Positions 17,487-26,856 of a stretch of 64,000 nt of DNA are shown here, piece by piece. The notes under the pieces are model-generated. The model searched no databases. It worked only from the letters and a program-made list of their open reading frames with translations, and was not told the DNA's origin. Where the stretch lies: assembly GCF_040750395.1 (NCBI RefSeq), contig NZ_JBFLVD010000011.1, positions 186,001 through 250,000 of the forward strand, given 5' to 3'. Source of the stretch: Scandinavium sp002470465 (lineage in GTDB: Bacteria > Pseudomonadota > Gammaproteobacteria > Enterobacterales > Enterobacteriaceae). A program made the position numbers and the translations under genes. Positions within the stretch are counted from its first letter, which is position 1. Each line of letters opens with the position of its first letter.

Positions 17487-18539
17487 TTAAGCCGCTGGCT
17501 GAGTTACTACGTCTTTAACGCCTTTAACTTCGATCTCTACGCGACGATCTGGTGCCAGGCAGTCGATCAGTGCAGCGCGAGCTTTCACGTTGTCACAGGT
17601 GTTACCGGTGACTGGGTTAGCTTCGCCCATACCACGTGGGGAGATCTTGTTAGCCGGGATACCTTTAGAAATCAGGTAATCGACAACAGACTGTGCACGC
17701 TGCTCAGACAGTTTCTGGTTATAAGCGTCAGAACCGATACGGTCGGTGAAGCCCAGAACTACTACGGAACCGTCTTTAGGATCCAGGTTGCTCAGCTGGG
17801 AGTACAGCTGATCCAGTGCCTGCTGACCTTCTGGTTTCAGGGTAGACTTGTTGAAGTTGAACAGAACGTCAGACTTCAGAGTGAAGTGCTTGGTCTGTAC
17901 TTCTGGAGCTGGAGCCGGAGCAGGAGCAACAACTGGAGCAACGTCGTTCTGACCGAAACGGTAAGAAACACCAACGCTCAGCATGCCGTTGTCTGGACGA
18001 ACGCCTACTGTGCCTGCGTCGCCGATGTTGTTAACCCACTGGTATTCCAGACGGGTTGCGATGTCACGGGTCATTGCCCACTCAACACCGCCAGCGAATA
18101 CTGGGGATACGCCAGTGTCGTGGTTGTCACCAGCAACGTTGTTGCTGGAGTCAGCGCGCCAAACCATGCCGCCCAGACGGGTGTAAACGTCCAGATCGTC
18201 GGTTACCGGGTAACCCAGTTTAGCAGTCAGCTGAACGCCCTGAGCTTTGAATGCACCGTTGGTAACGTCGCCTTTGTAAGGCATACGGCCCAGCCAGTCA
18301 TAACCCATTTCGAAACCAACATACGGGTTTACCTGGTAACCACCGAAAGCACCAGCGCCAAGCTGACTTTCGTGGGTTGGACCGTTGTTGTTCAGGGAGC
18401 TGTTATACCAGCCGGTATCGTGGAACTGGGACCAACCCAGTTTACCACCTGCATACCAGGTGTTATCTTTCGGTGCGGCCTGCGCTACGGTAGCGAAGCC
18501 AGCCAGTGCCACTGCAATCGCGATAGCTGTCTTTTTCAT
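17487..18539 (-). CDS. ompA: Outer membrane protein OmpA
   Basis: Abundant outer-membrane protein that tethers the outer membrane to peptidoglycan. 350 residues starting at MKKTAIAIAVALAGFATVAQA (signal peptide, cleaved before APKDN). An in-frame ATG 8 codons upstream falls in the known 5' leader and is rejected. An eight-stranded beta barrel (residues about 22-195) is followed by an Ala-Pro hinge (APVVAPAPAPAPE) and the periplasmic OmpA-like domain with NQKLSEQRAQSVVDYLISKG, which binds diaminopimelate. Strong own promoter and long leader. Confidence 0.98.
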   Translation of the reverse strand: MKKTAIAIAVALAGFATVAQAAPKDNTWYAGGKLGWSQFHDTGWYNSSLNNNGPTHESQLGAGAFGGYQVNPYVGFEMGYDWLGRMPYKGDVTNGAFKAQGVQLTAKLGYPVTDDLDVYTRLGGMVWRADSSNNVAGDNHDTGVSPVFAGGVEWAMTRDIATRLEYQWVNNIGDAGTVGVRPDNGMLSVGVSYRFGQNDVAPVVAPAPAPAPEVQTKHFTLKSDVLFNFNKSTLKPEGQQALDQLYSQLSNLDPKDGSVVVLGFTDRIGSDAYNQKLSEQRAQSVVDYLISKGIPANKISPRGMGEANPVTGNTCDNVKARAALIDCLAPDRRVEIEVKGVKDVVTQPAA

Positions 18540-18730
18540 TTTTTGCGCCTCGTTATCATCCAAAAATCGCCATGAATATCCATTTAGAAGTTCACGGTTA
18601 AATCCTTCACCGGGGGCGGGACCTAATCATAAGTACGCCATAATCTGTGGCTTAAGCCGATCACCCCTGGCGATGTAAAGTCTACAACGTACTTGAAAAC
18701 TTACAAGTGTGAACTCCGTCAGGCATATGA
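18540..18730 (-). promoter_or_regulatory. ompA promoter and long 5' leader
   Basis: On the ompA strand the region reads TTCACACTTGTAAG, then GTAGACTTTACATCGCCAGG, then a leader of roughly 130 bases ending GGATGATAACGAGGCGCAAAAA before the ATG. This is nearly the E. coli ompA promoter and leader. In E. coli the leader's stems stabilise the message, and the small RNA MicA pairs at the ribosome site. The rest of the 354-base gap to sulA (18731-18893) holds AT-rich sequence and the sulA terminator. Confidence 0.8.
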
Positions 18731-18827
18731 AAAAAAAAGAGTTGTATACACAATATTTAACATTTATGTTGATTTTTTGTTCGGGATAAAATGCTGAGAA
18801 CCGCACCAGACAAGCATTTTCGTAAAA

Positions 18828-18851
18828 TAACCCGCACGAAAGAGCGGGTTA
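18828..18851 (-). terminator. sulA terminator
   Basis: TAACCCGC (18828-18835) pairs with GCGGGTTA (18844-18851) around an eight-base loop. On the sulA strand a TTTTA tract follows. It lies about 40 bases after the sulA stop. Confidence 0.75.
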
Positions 18852-18893
18852 CCGATCGAGTAAAAAAAATGCCAGGAAAAATCTTAAATTTAC

Positions 18894-19394
18894 TTAATGA
18901 TACAAGTTTGAGTGAATTTTCAGGCCAGAAAACTGTCTGGTGGGCTGAGAGGTCGCCCTGACAGGACGCATAACAAAGCCCATCGCATTCCCTTCCTCCG
19001 CTGCGCTTGCGAGCAGACGCTGATCTTCTTCACTGAGTTCTTCTGCAACCCAGCCGATGACCACGCTGTAGTTTCCTGTACGAAGGGCACGAATCATCGA
19101 CTCCAGCGTCGCGCCTGGCAACATTTGGCTAACCTGCATCACTTTTGATAGCGGTAAACCGGATGCCTGAACCCACTGACGACTCAACTTTTGCTGCGGC
19201 GTGAGCCACAGTTGCCAGCGATCTTGCTGGCCGAGCTGTTGCAAAAGTGGCAGCAGCAGTAATTGAGTCATCATCGGTTGATCCTCACGATACAGCACTT
19301 CGCTGATAAGCCCAGTGGTACTATGCTGCGGTTGACCGACGGTTGCTGTTGCCGGCGCCAGTGATTTACGATTTACATAGCCTGAAGTGTACAT
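18894..19394 (-). CDS. sulA: SOS cell division inhibitor SulA
   Basis: Cytoplasmic inhibitor that binds FtsZ and blocks septation during DNA damage, then is degraded by Lon. 166 residues (169 in E. coli), starting MYTSGYVNRKSLAPATATVG. The FtsZ-binding core is recognisable around TGLISEVLYREDQPMMTQLLLLPLLQQL (first part) and LTPQQKLSRQWVQASGLPL. A consensus LexA box overlaps its promoter. Monocistronic with its own terminator. Confidence 0.97.
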   Translation of the reverse strand: MYTSGYVNRKSLAPATATVGQPQHSTTGLISEVLYREDQPMMTQLLLLPLLQQLGQQDRWQLWLTPQQKLSRQWVQASGLPLSKVMQVSQMLPGATLESMIRALRTGNYSVVIGWVAEELSEEDQRLLASAAEEGNAMGFVMRPVRATSQPTRQFSGLKIHSNLYH

Positions 19395-19415
19395 AGTGAA
19401 TCCCGCCCTGTGGGT

Positions 19416-19435
19416 TACTGTATGGATATACAGTA
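19416..19435. promoter_or_regulatory. LexA (SOS) box of sulA
   Basis: TACTGTATGGATATACAGTA is a perfect match to the CTGT-N8-ACAG consensus with extended TA flanks. It lies 21 bases upstream of the sulA ATG. Confidence 0.95.
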
Positions 19436-19610
19436 CGCCGTGCAGGACTAAAGATCAACCTCATTTTCTGAAAGCGCCTCGCAAAATTGCACAGAAGTGC
19501 CTGGCTTAGAAAATAACCGCTTGCCCCCTGAAATGAAGTTCCTTATTTTCATTATTAACGGATCCGTTAGCATAACTCATTCATCTAACTACCTGATTAC
19601 AGGAAGAATC

Positions 19611-20240
19611 ATGGGAAAAGTCTCATATAAACGGATCCATCAGTGTAAAGAGTACTTTGCCTCTTTGGGCACTATTCGCCATCGCGCGCTTTTCGGGGGA
19701 TACAGTCTTTCAATCGATGATACTGTGTTTGCGATGGTTTCTAACGGGGAGCTTTATCTCAGGGCTTGCGAGCAAACCACTGGGTATTACACAACGAATT
19801 CAAGACGGCTTTTGACCCTCAACAAGCGAGGCCGACCTGTCTCTCTCAACTATTATCTGGTAGACGAAGTCCTCTGGCGGGATCGATCATTGCTTTTGAA
19901 GATGTCAGAGATGTCACTGCAAGGAGCGCAAAGCGAAAAAATACGACGCGGCGATCCACGGCGGCTTAAGAATTCACCCAACATTACTTTTCAGCTGGAA
20001 CTTTTGCTCTCGGAGGCCGGAGTCCAGGACCTGGAGATGCTCCAGGCTTTAGGGGCAGTAGCGGCCTGGCTGCGCCTTCGCCGCATTCGTAAAGATCTCA
20101 GCATTAATGTCCTCTTCGCCCTTGAAGGCGCGATTCAGGGGATTCACGCAACACGAATCCCCTTGCTTCGCCGTCAGCATCTCCAGGAACTGGCGGAGAG
20201 GCTACTGGATAAAAGTAAAACTAAGCTGACGGAGGAGTAA
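19611..20240 (+). CDS. sxy: TfoX/Sxy family competence regulator
   Basis: Co-activator that directs CRP to CRP-S promoters of competence genes. I start at 19611 (MGKVSYKRIHQCKEYF), preceded by an AGGAAG site, giving 209 residues as in E. coli. Longer in-frame extensions lie in the promoter region. TfoX N-terminal domain (FASLGTIRHRALFGGYSLSI, MVSNGELYLRACE) is followed by the TfoX C-terminal domain (DLEMLQALGAVAAWLRLRRI). The 3' end overlaps the convergent yccS by 20 bases. Confidence 0.94.
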   Translation: MGKVSYKRIHQCKEYFASLGTIRHRALFGGYSLSIDDTVFAMVSNGELYLRACEQTTGYYTTNSRRLLTLNKRGRPVSLNYYLVDEVLWRDRSLLLKMSEMSLQGAQSEKIRRGDPRRLKNSPNITFQLELLLSEAGVQDLEMLQALGAVAAWLRLRRIRKDLSINVLFALEGAIQGIHATRIPLLRRQHLQELAERLLDKSKTKLTEE

Positions 20241-22356
20241 CCTGCTGCTGCAGCCGGCAAAATTCTGGCAACAGGCTCACCATCAGCCCAATTTGCTGCA
20301 GCACCAGCGGTTCTTTAGACTCCGAACCGGGCTCAAGATGGCGTATCCGTTCCATGAGCCCAGTCAGTGCAGCCTGAACGCGCTGCTCATCAGAAGGAGT
20401 ATGGTGGAAGGCATCGTCAACGTAACAGACCGCATCATCAAGCAGCAGCAGCGTTTCAGGGTTACTGAGTTTTTCGCGATGTGCCCCCAGCGCGGAAATA
20501 TAGCTGGTGAAGGTGTGGTTCAGGCAGAGCAGGCGGAAGGCCGTTTCGCGCATTTGTGCCGTAGCGCGTGGTTCCGTTGACAGGTTGGACACCACCGAAG
20601 CCAGCTCCGCATCTCTGTTATGTGCGTCACGACGAGCAATTCGATAAGCCAGACGGTTGTCCCGTCCTTGATGATATTGCTCAAGGATCGCATCCAGATA
20701 GCGGCAGTTGGCATCGACCGCTCTTGCCATGACCGTCGGCAGATTACGAAACTTCCAGTCAGGCCAGATAAAACTGACGGCAGCCCAGGCGATACCACAG
20801 CCGATAAGCGTATCAATGATGCGTGGTAACGCTACTTCAAATCCCTCACCAAGCAGGTTGAAACACAGCAGAACCAGCAGCGTGATAAACATTGTGGCGT
20901 GTGCGTACTGAACGTTTCGGAAAGCGAAAAAGAGCACGCCAGTAAGCACGATAAGCAACAGTTGTCCTTCCACGGAGGGCACCAGTATCAGGATTGGCAA
21001 ACCGATCGCCACTCCAATTAATGTACCAATGACGCGAAGTGCGAGGCGGTGTCGCGTGGCATTGTAGTTTGGCTGGCACACAAACAGGCTTGTAAGCAGG
21101 ATCCAGTAGCCGTGATCCAGCCCGGTAAACTGGATAAATGCGTAGCCCGCACAGAGGACCAGAGACATGCGAACCGCGTGACGAAAAAGGGCTGACTCCG
21201 GTGACAAATTCCGACTCAGGCGTAGCCAGACGTCGCTCATCCCGTGCAGACGATCGTCCGACAGCTGAGTTTCCGTTTCACTCTCAGGCAGCGCCATCTG
21301 CTGTTCTGATTCGATCGTGGCGAGTTGGGCATCGATGGCCCGAAGATTATTCAGCAAGAAGCCAAGGGCGTTCATTTGCTCTTTTGCCGCGCCAGTCGTG
21401 CTCACACGTTCCAGTGCGGCGTCCAGGTGCGCAAATGCGCGCTCGAAACGGGAGTCGTGCTGGTAGGGCGTACGCAACAGAATCGAGCGGGAAAGCTGCT
21501 GGCAGGCCTGCGCCTGCATTGAAAGCAAGCGCTGGAAGCGAAACATCACATCGCTGTAGCGGAAGCTGTCGCGCAGGGGCTGATACTGCACGTGCGACGA
21601 GCTGGCGCGTTCGTGGATATCCTGGGCCACAAAATAGTAATGCAGCGTGCGGCGGGTGCCGCGCTGCCCACGATCGCCACGAAGACGCGTCAGTAACGAC
21701 GCTTTGGTTTGATTCAGCGTCGCGACTAGCTGTCCGTTTGCCATAGCCAGTTCCACCAGAGGTGCCTGAGCATCATGCTCAATGTCCGGGTCGAAGAGGC
21801 GGGATTTCAGTTCCAGGTAGTGAGCCAGCTGTTCATAACTGCGGGCGAGGTTATCCTGCAATGGGCGAATGGGAAAAATGAGATGGCCGGTAAGCGTCAG
21901 CAGGTTGTACCACACGGCCCCCGCGATCAGCAGTAAAGGCTGCTGATACCAGTGCTCGTAAAGCGACACACCGAGCATGGTGTAGATGGCTATCAGGAGA
22001 GCGCCAAACGCGATTGTGGCGTAGCGCTGCCCAAGGCCGCCCAGCAAAATAAACCCGCTGGTCGACAGTGTGAGTCCCAGCGCAAAGGCCCAGGGCCAGG
22101 GAAACAGCAGTTCAACGGAAGCGGATGCAATAAAGAAACAGATAAGCGTAATCACCAGATTGCGCAGTCGCCCGGCCAACCTGTCATCCAGATCGGCCAG
22201 GGCGGCAGCGACCACGCCAAGCGTTAACGGGATGGTAAGCTTCACCTCACCGAGCCACCATGGCAGGGCTACTGTGCCGCACAGGGCAATAAAAATGCGG
22301 GCGTTATACAGCCAGGCGCTGTTCCAGGTGTAACGACGTAATAAAGGGCTCAGCAT
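20221..22356 (-). CDS. yccS: FUSC-type inner membrane protein YccS
   Basis: Large inner-membrane protein of the YccS/YhfK family, related to fusaric-acid-resistance (FUSC) proteins. The E. coli role is not established. I start at MLSPLLRRYTWNSAWLYNAR (22356, 711 residues), the family start. An ATG 7 codons upstream would overlap yccF. Two clusters of about five to six membrane segments are separated by a cytoplasmic region near residues 170-390, with a soluble tail after residue 520. 17 bases after yccF, so the two are likely cotranscribed. Confidence 0.93.
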   Translation of the reverse strand: MLSPLLRRYTWNSAWLYNARIFIALCGTVALPWWLGEVKLTIPLTLGVVAAALADLDDRLAGRLRNLVITLICFFIASASVELLFPWPWAFALGLTLSTSGFILLGGLGQRYATIAFGALLIAIYTMLGVSLYEHWYQQPLLLIAGAVWYNLLTLTGHLIFPIRPLQDNLARSYEQLAHYLELKSRLFDPDIEHDAQAPLVELAMANGQLVATLNQTKASLLTRLRGDRGQRGTRRTLHYYFVAQDIHERASSSHVQYQPLRDSFRYSDVMFRFQRLLSMQAQACQQLSRSILLRTPYQHDSRFERAFAHLDAALERVSTTGAAKEQMNALGFLLNNLRAIDAQLATIESEQQMALPESETETQLSDDRLHGMSDVWLRLSRNLSPESALFRHAVRMSLVLCAGYAFIQFTGLDHGYWILLTSLFVCQPNYNATRHRLALRVIGTLIGVAIGLPILILVPSVEGQLLLIVLTGVLFFAFRNVQYAHATMFITLLVLLCFNLLGEGFEVALPRIIDTLIGCGIAWAAVSFIWPDWKFRNLPTVMARAVDANCRYLDAILEQYHQGRDNRLAYRIARRDAHNRDAELASVVSNLSTEPRATAQMRETAFRLLCLNHTFTSYISALGAHREKLSNPETLLLLDDAVCYVDDAFHHTPSDEQRVQAALTGLMERIRHLEPGSESKEPLVLQQIGLMVSLLPEFCRLQQQVTPPSA

Positions 22357-22373
22357 GCGATGACGGGCCCTGG

Positions 22374-22820
22374 TCACTGGAATCGGCGGCGCGCGTTGGC
22401 TTCACGTGCTGCACGAGCGGTCTCAACAGACACCACGCGACGGCCAACGGGCCAAAGAGCGATGGCGGCAATCTTGAAGTTGGCGATCCCCACGGGAATG
22501 CCGATGATGGTGATGCACTGCGCAATACCGGCCACGATATGCGTCAGGCATAGCCACCAGCCGAACAGAACGAACCAAAGAATATTCAGCACGGTACCGC
22601 CAGTATTCAGCAGGTTGCTTTTATCATTCGGGTTCAGTTCATCAACATGTACGGCTTCGTTGCCAAATGGCAGCAGCGACAGCTTAGTGATTTCCCAGCA
22701 GGAGCGGGTCAGCGGCAAAGTGATAACCAGTATGATGCTGACAACCGTCGCAAGCAGCCAGCCTAACGTGGTGGCGAACCCACCCAACACAAAATTCAAA
22801 ATATTCAGAACGGTGCGCAT
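22374..22820 (-). CDS. yccF: YccF family inner membrane protein
   Basis: Small inner-membrane protein with two copies of the YccF (DUF307) domain. Function unknown. 148 residues as in E. coli. First repeat MRTVLNILNFVLGGFATTLGW, second GTVLNILWFVLFGWWL, each with hydrophobic helices, and a conserved cytoplasmic end ALWPVGRRVVSVETARAAREA. First gene of yccF-yccS, divergent from helD. Confidence 0.94.
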   Translation of the reverse strand: MRTVLNILNFVLGGFATTLGWLLATVVSIILVITLPLTRSCWEITKLSLLPFGNEAVHVDELNPNDKSNLLNTGGTVLNILWFVLFGWWLCLTHIVAGIAQCITIIGIPVGIANFKIAAIALWPVGRRVVSVETARAAREANARRRFQ

Positions 22821-22944
22821 ATGACCTCTGTTCAGTCCTGTGAAAAGAAAGACCTGACGATTGTAACGTTTTTTAGCGCTGGAGCACCTGGAATCTGGCA
22901 GTTACACTGTCAGAGATAAGTCTAAATCCGGGATTTGGCAAGAC

Positions 22945-24999
22945 ATGGAACTAAAAGCAACCGCCCTCGGCAAGCGAATGGCGCAGCACCCTTATGACAG
23001 GGTTGAACTCCTTAATGCGGGCGTAAAGGTTTCCGGGGACCGCCATGAGTACCTGATCCCCTTCAATCAGCTGACGGCGATCCACTGTAAACGAGGTCTG
23101 GTCTGGGGCGAGCTGGAGTTTGTTCTGCCTGAAAACAAGGTCGTGCGCCTGCACGGCACTGAATGGGCAGACACGCAGCGTTTTCACCATCATCTGCAAA
23201 CCCGCTGGCAGCAGTGGAGTGATGAGATGAGCGCTATCGCCGCTGAAGTACTTTCGCGGCAGCTGACGCTCATTGCCAACTCTGATGCTCAGGGTAAATG
23301 GCTCACTCGCGAGGCAGTGGCGCAGGTGCGGCAAAAAATTCACCAGGCGCTGGAAGCGCTTCCGGTGCCCGTCAGTCGACTCGAGAGTTTCGACAACTGT
23401 CGTGAACTCTGGCGGCAGTGTCAGGCATGGCTGAAAGACCGGGATGCCAGTCGTCTTCAACACAACCAGCATTTCACTGAGATGATGCTCGAGCACTATT
23501 CCGCTTTCTTTAAAAATATCGAATCCTCCCCGCTCAACGACGCGCAGGCCAGAGCCGTGGTCAACGGTGAACGTTCATTGCTGGTGCTGGCTGGTGCGGG
23601 AAGTGGCAAAACCTCAGTGCTGGTGGCCAGAGCCGGATGGCTTTTGATGCGGGGGGAAGCCGCAGCTGAACAGATATTGCTTCTGGCGTTTGGCCGCAAA
23701 GCGGCGCAGGAGATGGACGACCGCATCCGGGAGCGGCTCAATACTGAAGACATTAGCGCAAAAACGTTCCATGCGTTGGCGCTCTACATCATTCAGCAGG
23801 GCAGCAAGAAAGTGCCGGTGATAAGCCAGCTGGAAAATGACACCCAGGCCCGGCAGAAGCTGTTCACCGACTGCTGGCAGCAGCAGTGTCAGGAGAAAAA
23901 GGCTCAGGCCAAGGGCTGGCGACAATGGCTGGAGGAAGAGATGGAGTGGGAGGTGCCGGAGGGGGATTACTGGCACGATCCGAAGATCCTTCGCCGGATG
24001 GGCAGCCGTCTCGATCGCTGGGTGAGCCTGATGCGCTCGCACGGTGGCTCCCAGGCCGAAATGATCGACAGCGCTCCTGACGAGATCCGAGAGCTGTTTG
24101 GCAAACGAGTCAAGCTGATGGCACCTCTGCTGAAGGCCTGGAAAACGGCCTTAAAAGAGGAAGGGGCTGTCGATTTCTCCGGGCTTATCCATCAGGCGAT
24201 CAACATCCTGGAAAAAGGGCGTTTTGTCAGCCCATGGAAGCACATTCTGGTTGATGAATTTCAGGATATATCACCGCAGCGTGCTGCTTTACTGGCGGCG
24301 CTGCGCAAACAGAATTCTCACACCACGTTGTTCGCCGTCGGCGATGACTGGCAGGCGATATACCGCTTCAGCGGGGCGCAGCTCTCGCTGACTACGGCCT
24401 TTAGTGAGACCTTCGGTGAAGGAGACAGCTGTGCACTGGACACCACCTACCGCTTCAATGGGCGTATTGGCGAAGTTGCCAACAGCTTCATTCAACAAAA
24501 TCCGCATCAGCTGCGAAAACCGCTTAACAGCCTCACTGCCGGGGATAAAAAAGCGGTAACGCTGCTGCCGGACGACCAGCTTGATGCCTTGCTCGACAAG
24601 CTGAGCGGTTACGCCAAACCGGAGCAGAGAATTTTGGTGATGGCGCGATACCATCACCTGAAGCCATCGGCGCTCGACAAAGCGGCGACGCGCTGGCCGA
24701 AGCTTACGATAGATTTTATGACCATTCATGCCAGCAAAGGTCAGCAGGCAGATTATGCGATTGTTCTCGGATTGCAGGAGGGGCAGGATGCGTTTCCGGC
24801 TCCCGCGCGGGAATCGATCATGGAGCAGGCATTGCTGCCGCAGCCGGAGGATTTCCCCGATGCGGAAGAGCGGCGTTTGCTGTATGTGGCAATGACCCGT
24901 GCGCGTGAACGCGTCTGGCTGATGTTTAATAAGCAGCAGCCTTCGGTGTTTGTTGATGCGCTGAAATATCTGGATGTGCCGGTGGCGCGTAAACCCTGA
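22945..24999 (+). CDS. helD: DNA helicase IV
   Basis: UvrD/Rep-family 3'-5' DNA helicase. 684 residues, the E. coli length. An N-terminal extension of about 190 residues is followed by the SF1 motor: motif I GAGSGKTSVLVARA near 215, motif II ILVDEFQDISP near 437, motif III VGDDWQAIYRFSGA, motif V TIHASKGQQADYAIVLGLQ and motif VI RRLLYVAMTRARERVWLM. Monocistronic, ending at a bidirectional terminator shared with mgsA. Confidence 0.97.
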   Translation: MELKATALGKRMAQHPYDRVELLNAGVKVSGDRHEYLIPFNQLTAIHCKRGLVWGELEFVLPENKVVRLHGTEWADTQRFHHHLQTRWQQWSDEMSAIAAEVLSRQLTLIANSDAQGKWLTREAVAQVRQKIHQALEALPVPVSRLESFDNCRELWRQCQAWLKDRDASRLQHNQHFTEMMLEHYSAFFKNIESSPLNDAQARAVVNGERSLLVLAGAGSGKTSVLVARAGWLLMRGEAAAEQILLLAFGRKAAQEMDDRIRERLNTEDISAKTFHALALYIIQQGSKKVPVISQLENDTQARQKLFTDCWQQQCQEKKAQAKGWRQWLEEEMEWEVPEGDYWHDPKILRRMGSRLDRWVSLMRSHGGSQAEMIDSAPDEIRELFGKRVKLMAPLLKAWKTALKEEGAVDFSGLIHQAINILEKGRFVSPWKHILVDEFQDISPQRAALLAALRKQNSHTTLFAVGDDWQAIYRFSGAQLSLTTAFSETFGEGDSCALDTTYRFNGRIGEVANSFIQQNPHQLRKPLNSLTAGDKKAVTLLPDDQLDALLDKLSGYAKPEQRILVMARYHHLKPSALDKAATRWPKLTIDFMTIHASKGQQADYAIVLGLQEGQDAFPAPARESIMEQALLPQPEDFPDAEERRLLYVAMTRARERVWLMFNKQQPSVFVDALKYLDVPVARKP

Positions 25000-25000
25000 A

Positions 25001-25028
25001 AAAATCCCCTCGTTGAGGGGATTTTTGT
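25001..25028. terminator. Bidirectional terminator between helD and mgsA
   Basis: AATCCCCTC-GTT-GAGGGGATT with A run before and T run after, immediately after the helD stop and before the mgsA stop. Confidence 0.9.
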
Positions 25029-25486
25029 TATTTCAGGCGTTCAGCCAGATAGCGCTGGTAATCAGGTATCTGGATATCTACCGGCGCGTTGAAGTTGGGT
25101 GACTGAATAATGAAATCCGCCGTCGCCACGTTGGTCGCCACTGGAATATTCCACACGGTTGCCAGACGCAAAAGGGCTTTAACGTCAGGATCGTGCGGCA
25201 CCGCATTCAGCGGATCCCAGAAGAAAATGAGCACGTCGATTTTGCCTTCGGCGATCATCGCGCCAACCTGCTGATCGCCGCCCATTGGGCCGCTCAGCAT
25301 GGCGTTCACTTCAAGACCGGTTGCGCGCTGCACCAGATTACCGGTGGTGCCTGTACCATACAGAACGTGCTGAGCCAGCAGCGGCTGATGACGCTCAACC
25401 CAGGCCTTCAGCATCTGTTTGCAGTGATCGTGCGCCACCAGGGCGATGTGCTTGCGGCCCGGCAGGGTGCGGGTTGTCTGTTCCAT
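25028..25486 (-). CDS. mgsA: Methylglyoxal synthase
   Basis: Cytoplasmic enzyme converting dihydroxyacetone phosphate to methylglyoxal and phosphate, a bypass of lower glycolysis under phosphate limitation. I start at 25486 (MEQTTRTLPGRKHIALVAHD, 152 residues as in E. coli). An ATG two codons earlier lies only 3 bases from the GGGGAAA ribosome site, too close. The phosphate site and catalytic Asp are in AMLSGPMGGDQQVGAMI, the second Asp and His in FFWDPLNAVPHDPDVKAL. Confidence 0.97.
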   Translation of the reverse strand: MEQTTRTLPGRKHIALVAHDHCKQMLKAWVERHQPLLAQHVLYGTGTTGNLVQRATGLEVNAMLSGPMGGDQQVGAMIAEGKIDVLIFFWDPLNAVPHDPDVKALLRLATVWNIPVATNVATADFIIQSPNFNAPVDIQIPDYQRYLAERLK

Positions 25487-25580
25487 AATCATTTCCCCAT
25501 CATCAAGATGCGGACAGATTACTGAAAGTGACTATGGCTGCAAGCGCTAACGATACTTTTTCCTGTGCTGGGTCATGATA

Positions 25581-26243
25581 TCAGGAGGAGGGTTGCGATT
25601 TTGCCCACTCCAGAAAACGATGGCGGGTTTGCGGATCGGCCAGCTGGAACCAGTATTTCAGCCGCTGTTCGGTCAGCGTTTGCGACTGTAAGGCCGGGTT
25701 ATCCAGTTCGTTGGTTTTCGACAGCAGCGTGCTGTCGTCTGGCACGGCTGCGCTGAACTGAGTGCTGGAGGTTTGCTTGTTGGCGAGGTTCCAGGCGGTG
25801 GTGGCCTTCTCATAATCAATGTCGCTACCGGCCTGAGTAATCGCAAGGATATCGAGTTTGACCGGGATCGGCATCGCATTGCCGTCCAGCAGGCTGACGT
25901 GCGGGGTGTCGGTGAAAGCCTGAGTGTCCTCCAGCGTTTCGAGTCTTGGCAGGCTGAAGTTGATCTGACCTATAAGCTGGGAATTAAAGTTTGCGATAAG
26001 CGGCGGTGAAACGTAAAGCTGTCGATTCTGGTCTGGCAGAATAATCATTTTCTCAACCCGGAACACGACCTGGTGTGGCCCATTATCCACTTCAAGGCTT
26101 TCCGCGCCACGCAGCAGCAGGCTCGAGACTTTCTTACCGTCCAGTACCAGCAAATTGATGTCGCCAGAAAGCCGCAACGTTGTGGCGAAAACGCTGCCAG
26201 GCATCAGAAGTAACAGACACACCACGACCCATCCTGCTTTCAT
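25581..26243 (-). CDS. yccT: DUF2057 periplasmic protein YccT (CsgI-like)
   Basis: Exported protein of the YccT family. The E. coli member inhibits curli assembly (CsgI), so a similar periplasmic role is possible. 220 residues, the E. coli length, with a signal peptide of about 20 residues (MKAGWVVVCLLLLMPGSVFA) before TTLRLSGDINLLVLDGKKVS. The C-terminal LTEQRLKYWFQLADPQTRHRF is conserved. Own promoter, divergent from yccU. Confidence 0.9.
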   Translation of the reverse strand: MKAGWVVVCLLLLMPGSVFATTLRLSGDINLLVLDGKKVSSLLLRGAESLEVDNGPHQVVFRVEKMIILPDQNRQLYVSPPLIANFNSQLIGQINFSLPRLETLEDTQAFTDTPHVSLLDGNAMPIPVKLDILAITQAGSDIDYEKATTAWNLANKQTSSTQFSAAVPDDSTLLSKTNELDNPALQSQTLTEQRLKYWFQLADPQTRHRFLEWAKSQPSS

Positions 26244-26411
26244 TCCCGCTCTCCTGAAAGGACCCGCCCTTAGAGTGTATCAAAACTTTACGAAAGTGAT
26301 TTTCATTAACATATAGACATAAACCACGATTCTGCCCTCATACTCTGGTATGACTGAATGGCTGACGTGCCTGGATTGTCGTACACTTTGCAAAATTGCC
26401 CGGAGGACAGA

Positions 26412-26825
26412 ATGAAAGAGAACGATATAGCAGGCATTTTAAAGCAAACCCGCACCATCGCACTGGTAGGGGCCAGCGATAAGCCCGATCGCCCAAGCTA
26501 CCGGGTAATGAAATATCTGTTGGATCAGGGGTATCACGTGATTCCGGTATCGCCGAAGGTAGCAGGGAAAACGCTGCTCGGTCAGCAGGGCTATGGCACC
26601 CTTGCGGACGTACCGGAGAAGGTGGATATGGTTGACGTATTCCGCAATTCCGAAGCCGCATGGAGCGTTGCCCAGGAAGCCATCGCCATTGGGGCGAAAA
26701 CCCTGTGGCTGCAGCTTGGGGTGATTAACGAACAGGCCGCCGTGCTGGCAGGCGAAGCGGGATTAAACGTCGTAATGGACAGATGCCCGGCGATTGAAAT
26801 CCCAAGGCTCGGACTTGCTAAATAA
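26412..26825 (+). CDS. yccU: CoA-binding protein YccU
   Basis: Small Rossmann-fold CoA-binding domain protein of unknown role. 137 residues as in E. coli when started at MKENDIAGILKQTRTIAL (26412), which has a CGGAGGA site 6 bases upstream. The upstream in-frame start at 26358 adds residues not in the family. The nucleotide loop is VGASDKPDRPSYRVMKYL, and VVMDRCPAIEIPRL near the end is strongly conserved. Followed by a terminator shared with hspQ. Confidence 0.93.
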   Translation: MKENDIAGILKQTRTIALVGASDKPDRPSYRVMKYLLDQGYHVIPVSPKVAGKTLLGQQGYGTLADVPEKVDMVDVFRNSEAAWSVAQEAIAIGAKTLWLQLGVINEQAAVLAGEAGLNVVMDRCPAIEIPRLGLAK

Positions 26826-26828
26826 GAG

Positions 26829-26854
26829 AAAACCCCGCAGGCGCGGGGTTTTTT
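26829..26854. terminator. Bidirectional terminator between yccU and hspQ
   Basis: AAAACCCCGC-AGGC-GCGGGGTTTTTT between converging stops. A and T runs on both sides. Confidence 0.9.
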
Positions 26855-26856
26855 GA

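Noticed and set aside
21138..21746. A 202-codon plus-strand frame opposite yccS
   Set aside because: Low-complexity Arg/Ser-rich shadow of yccS.
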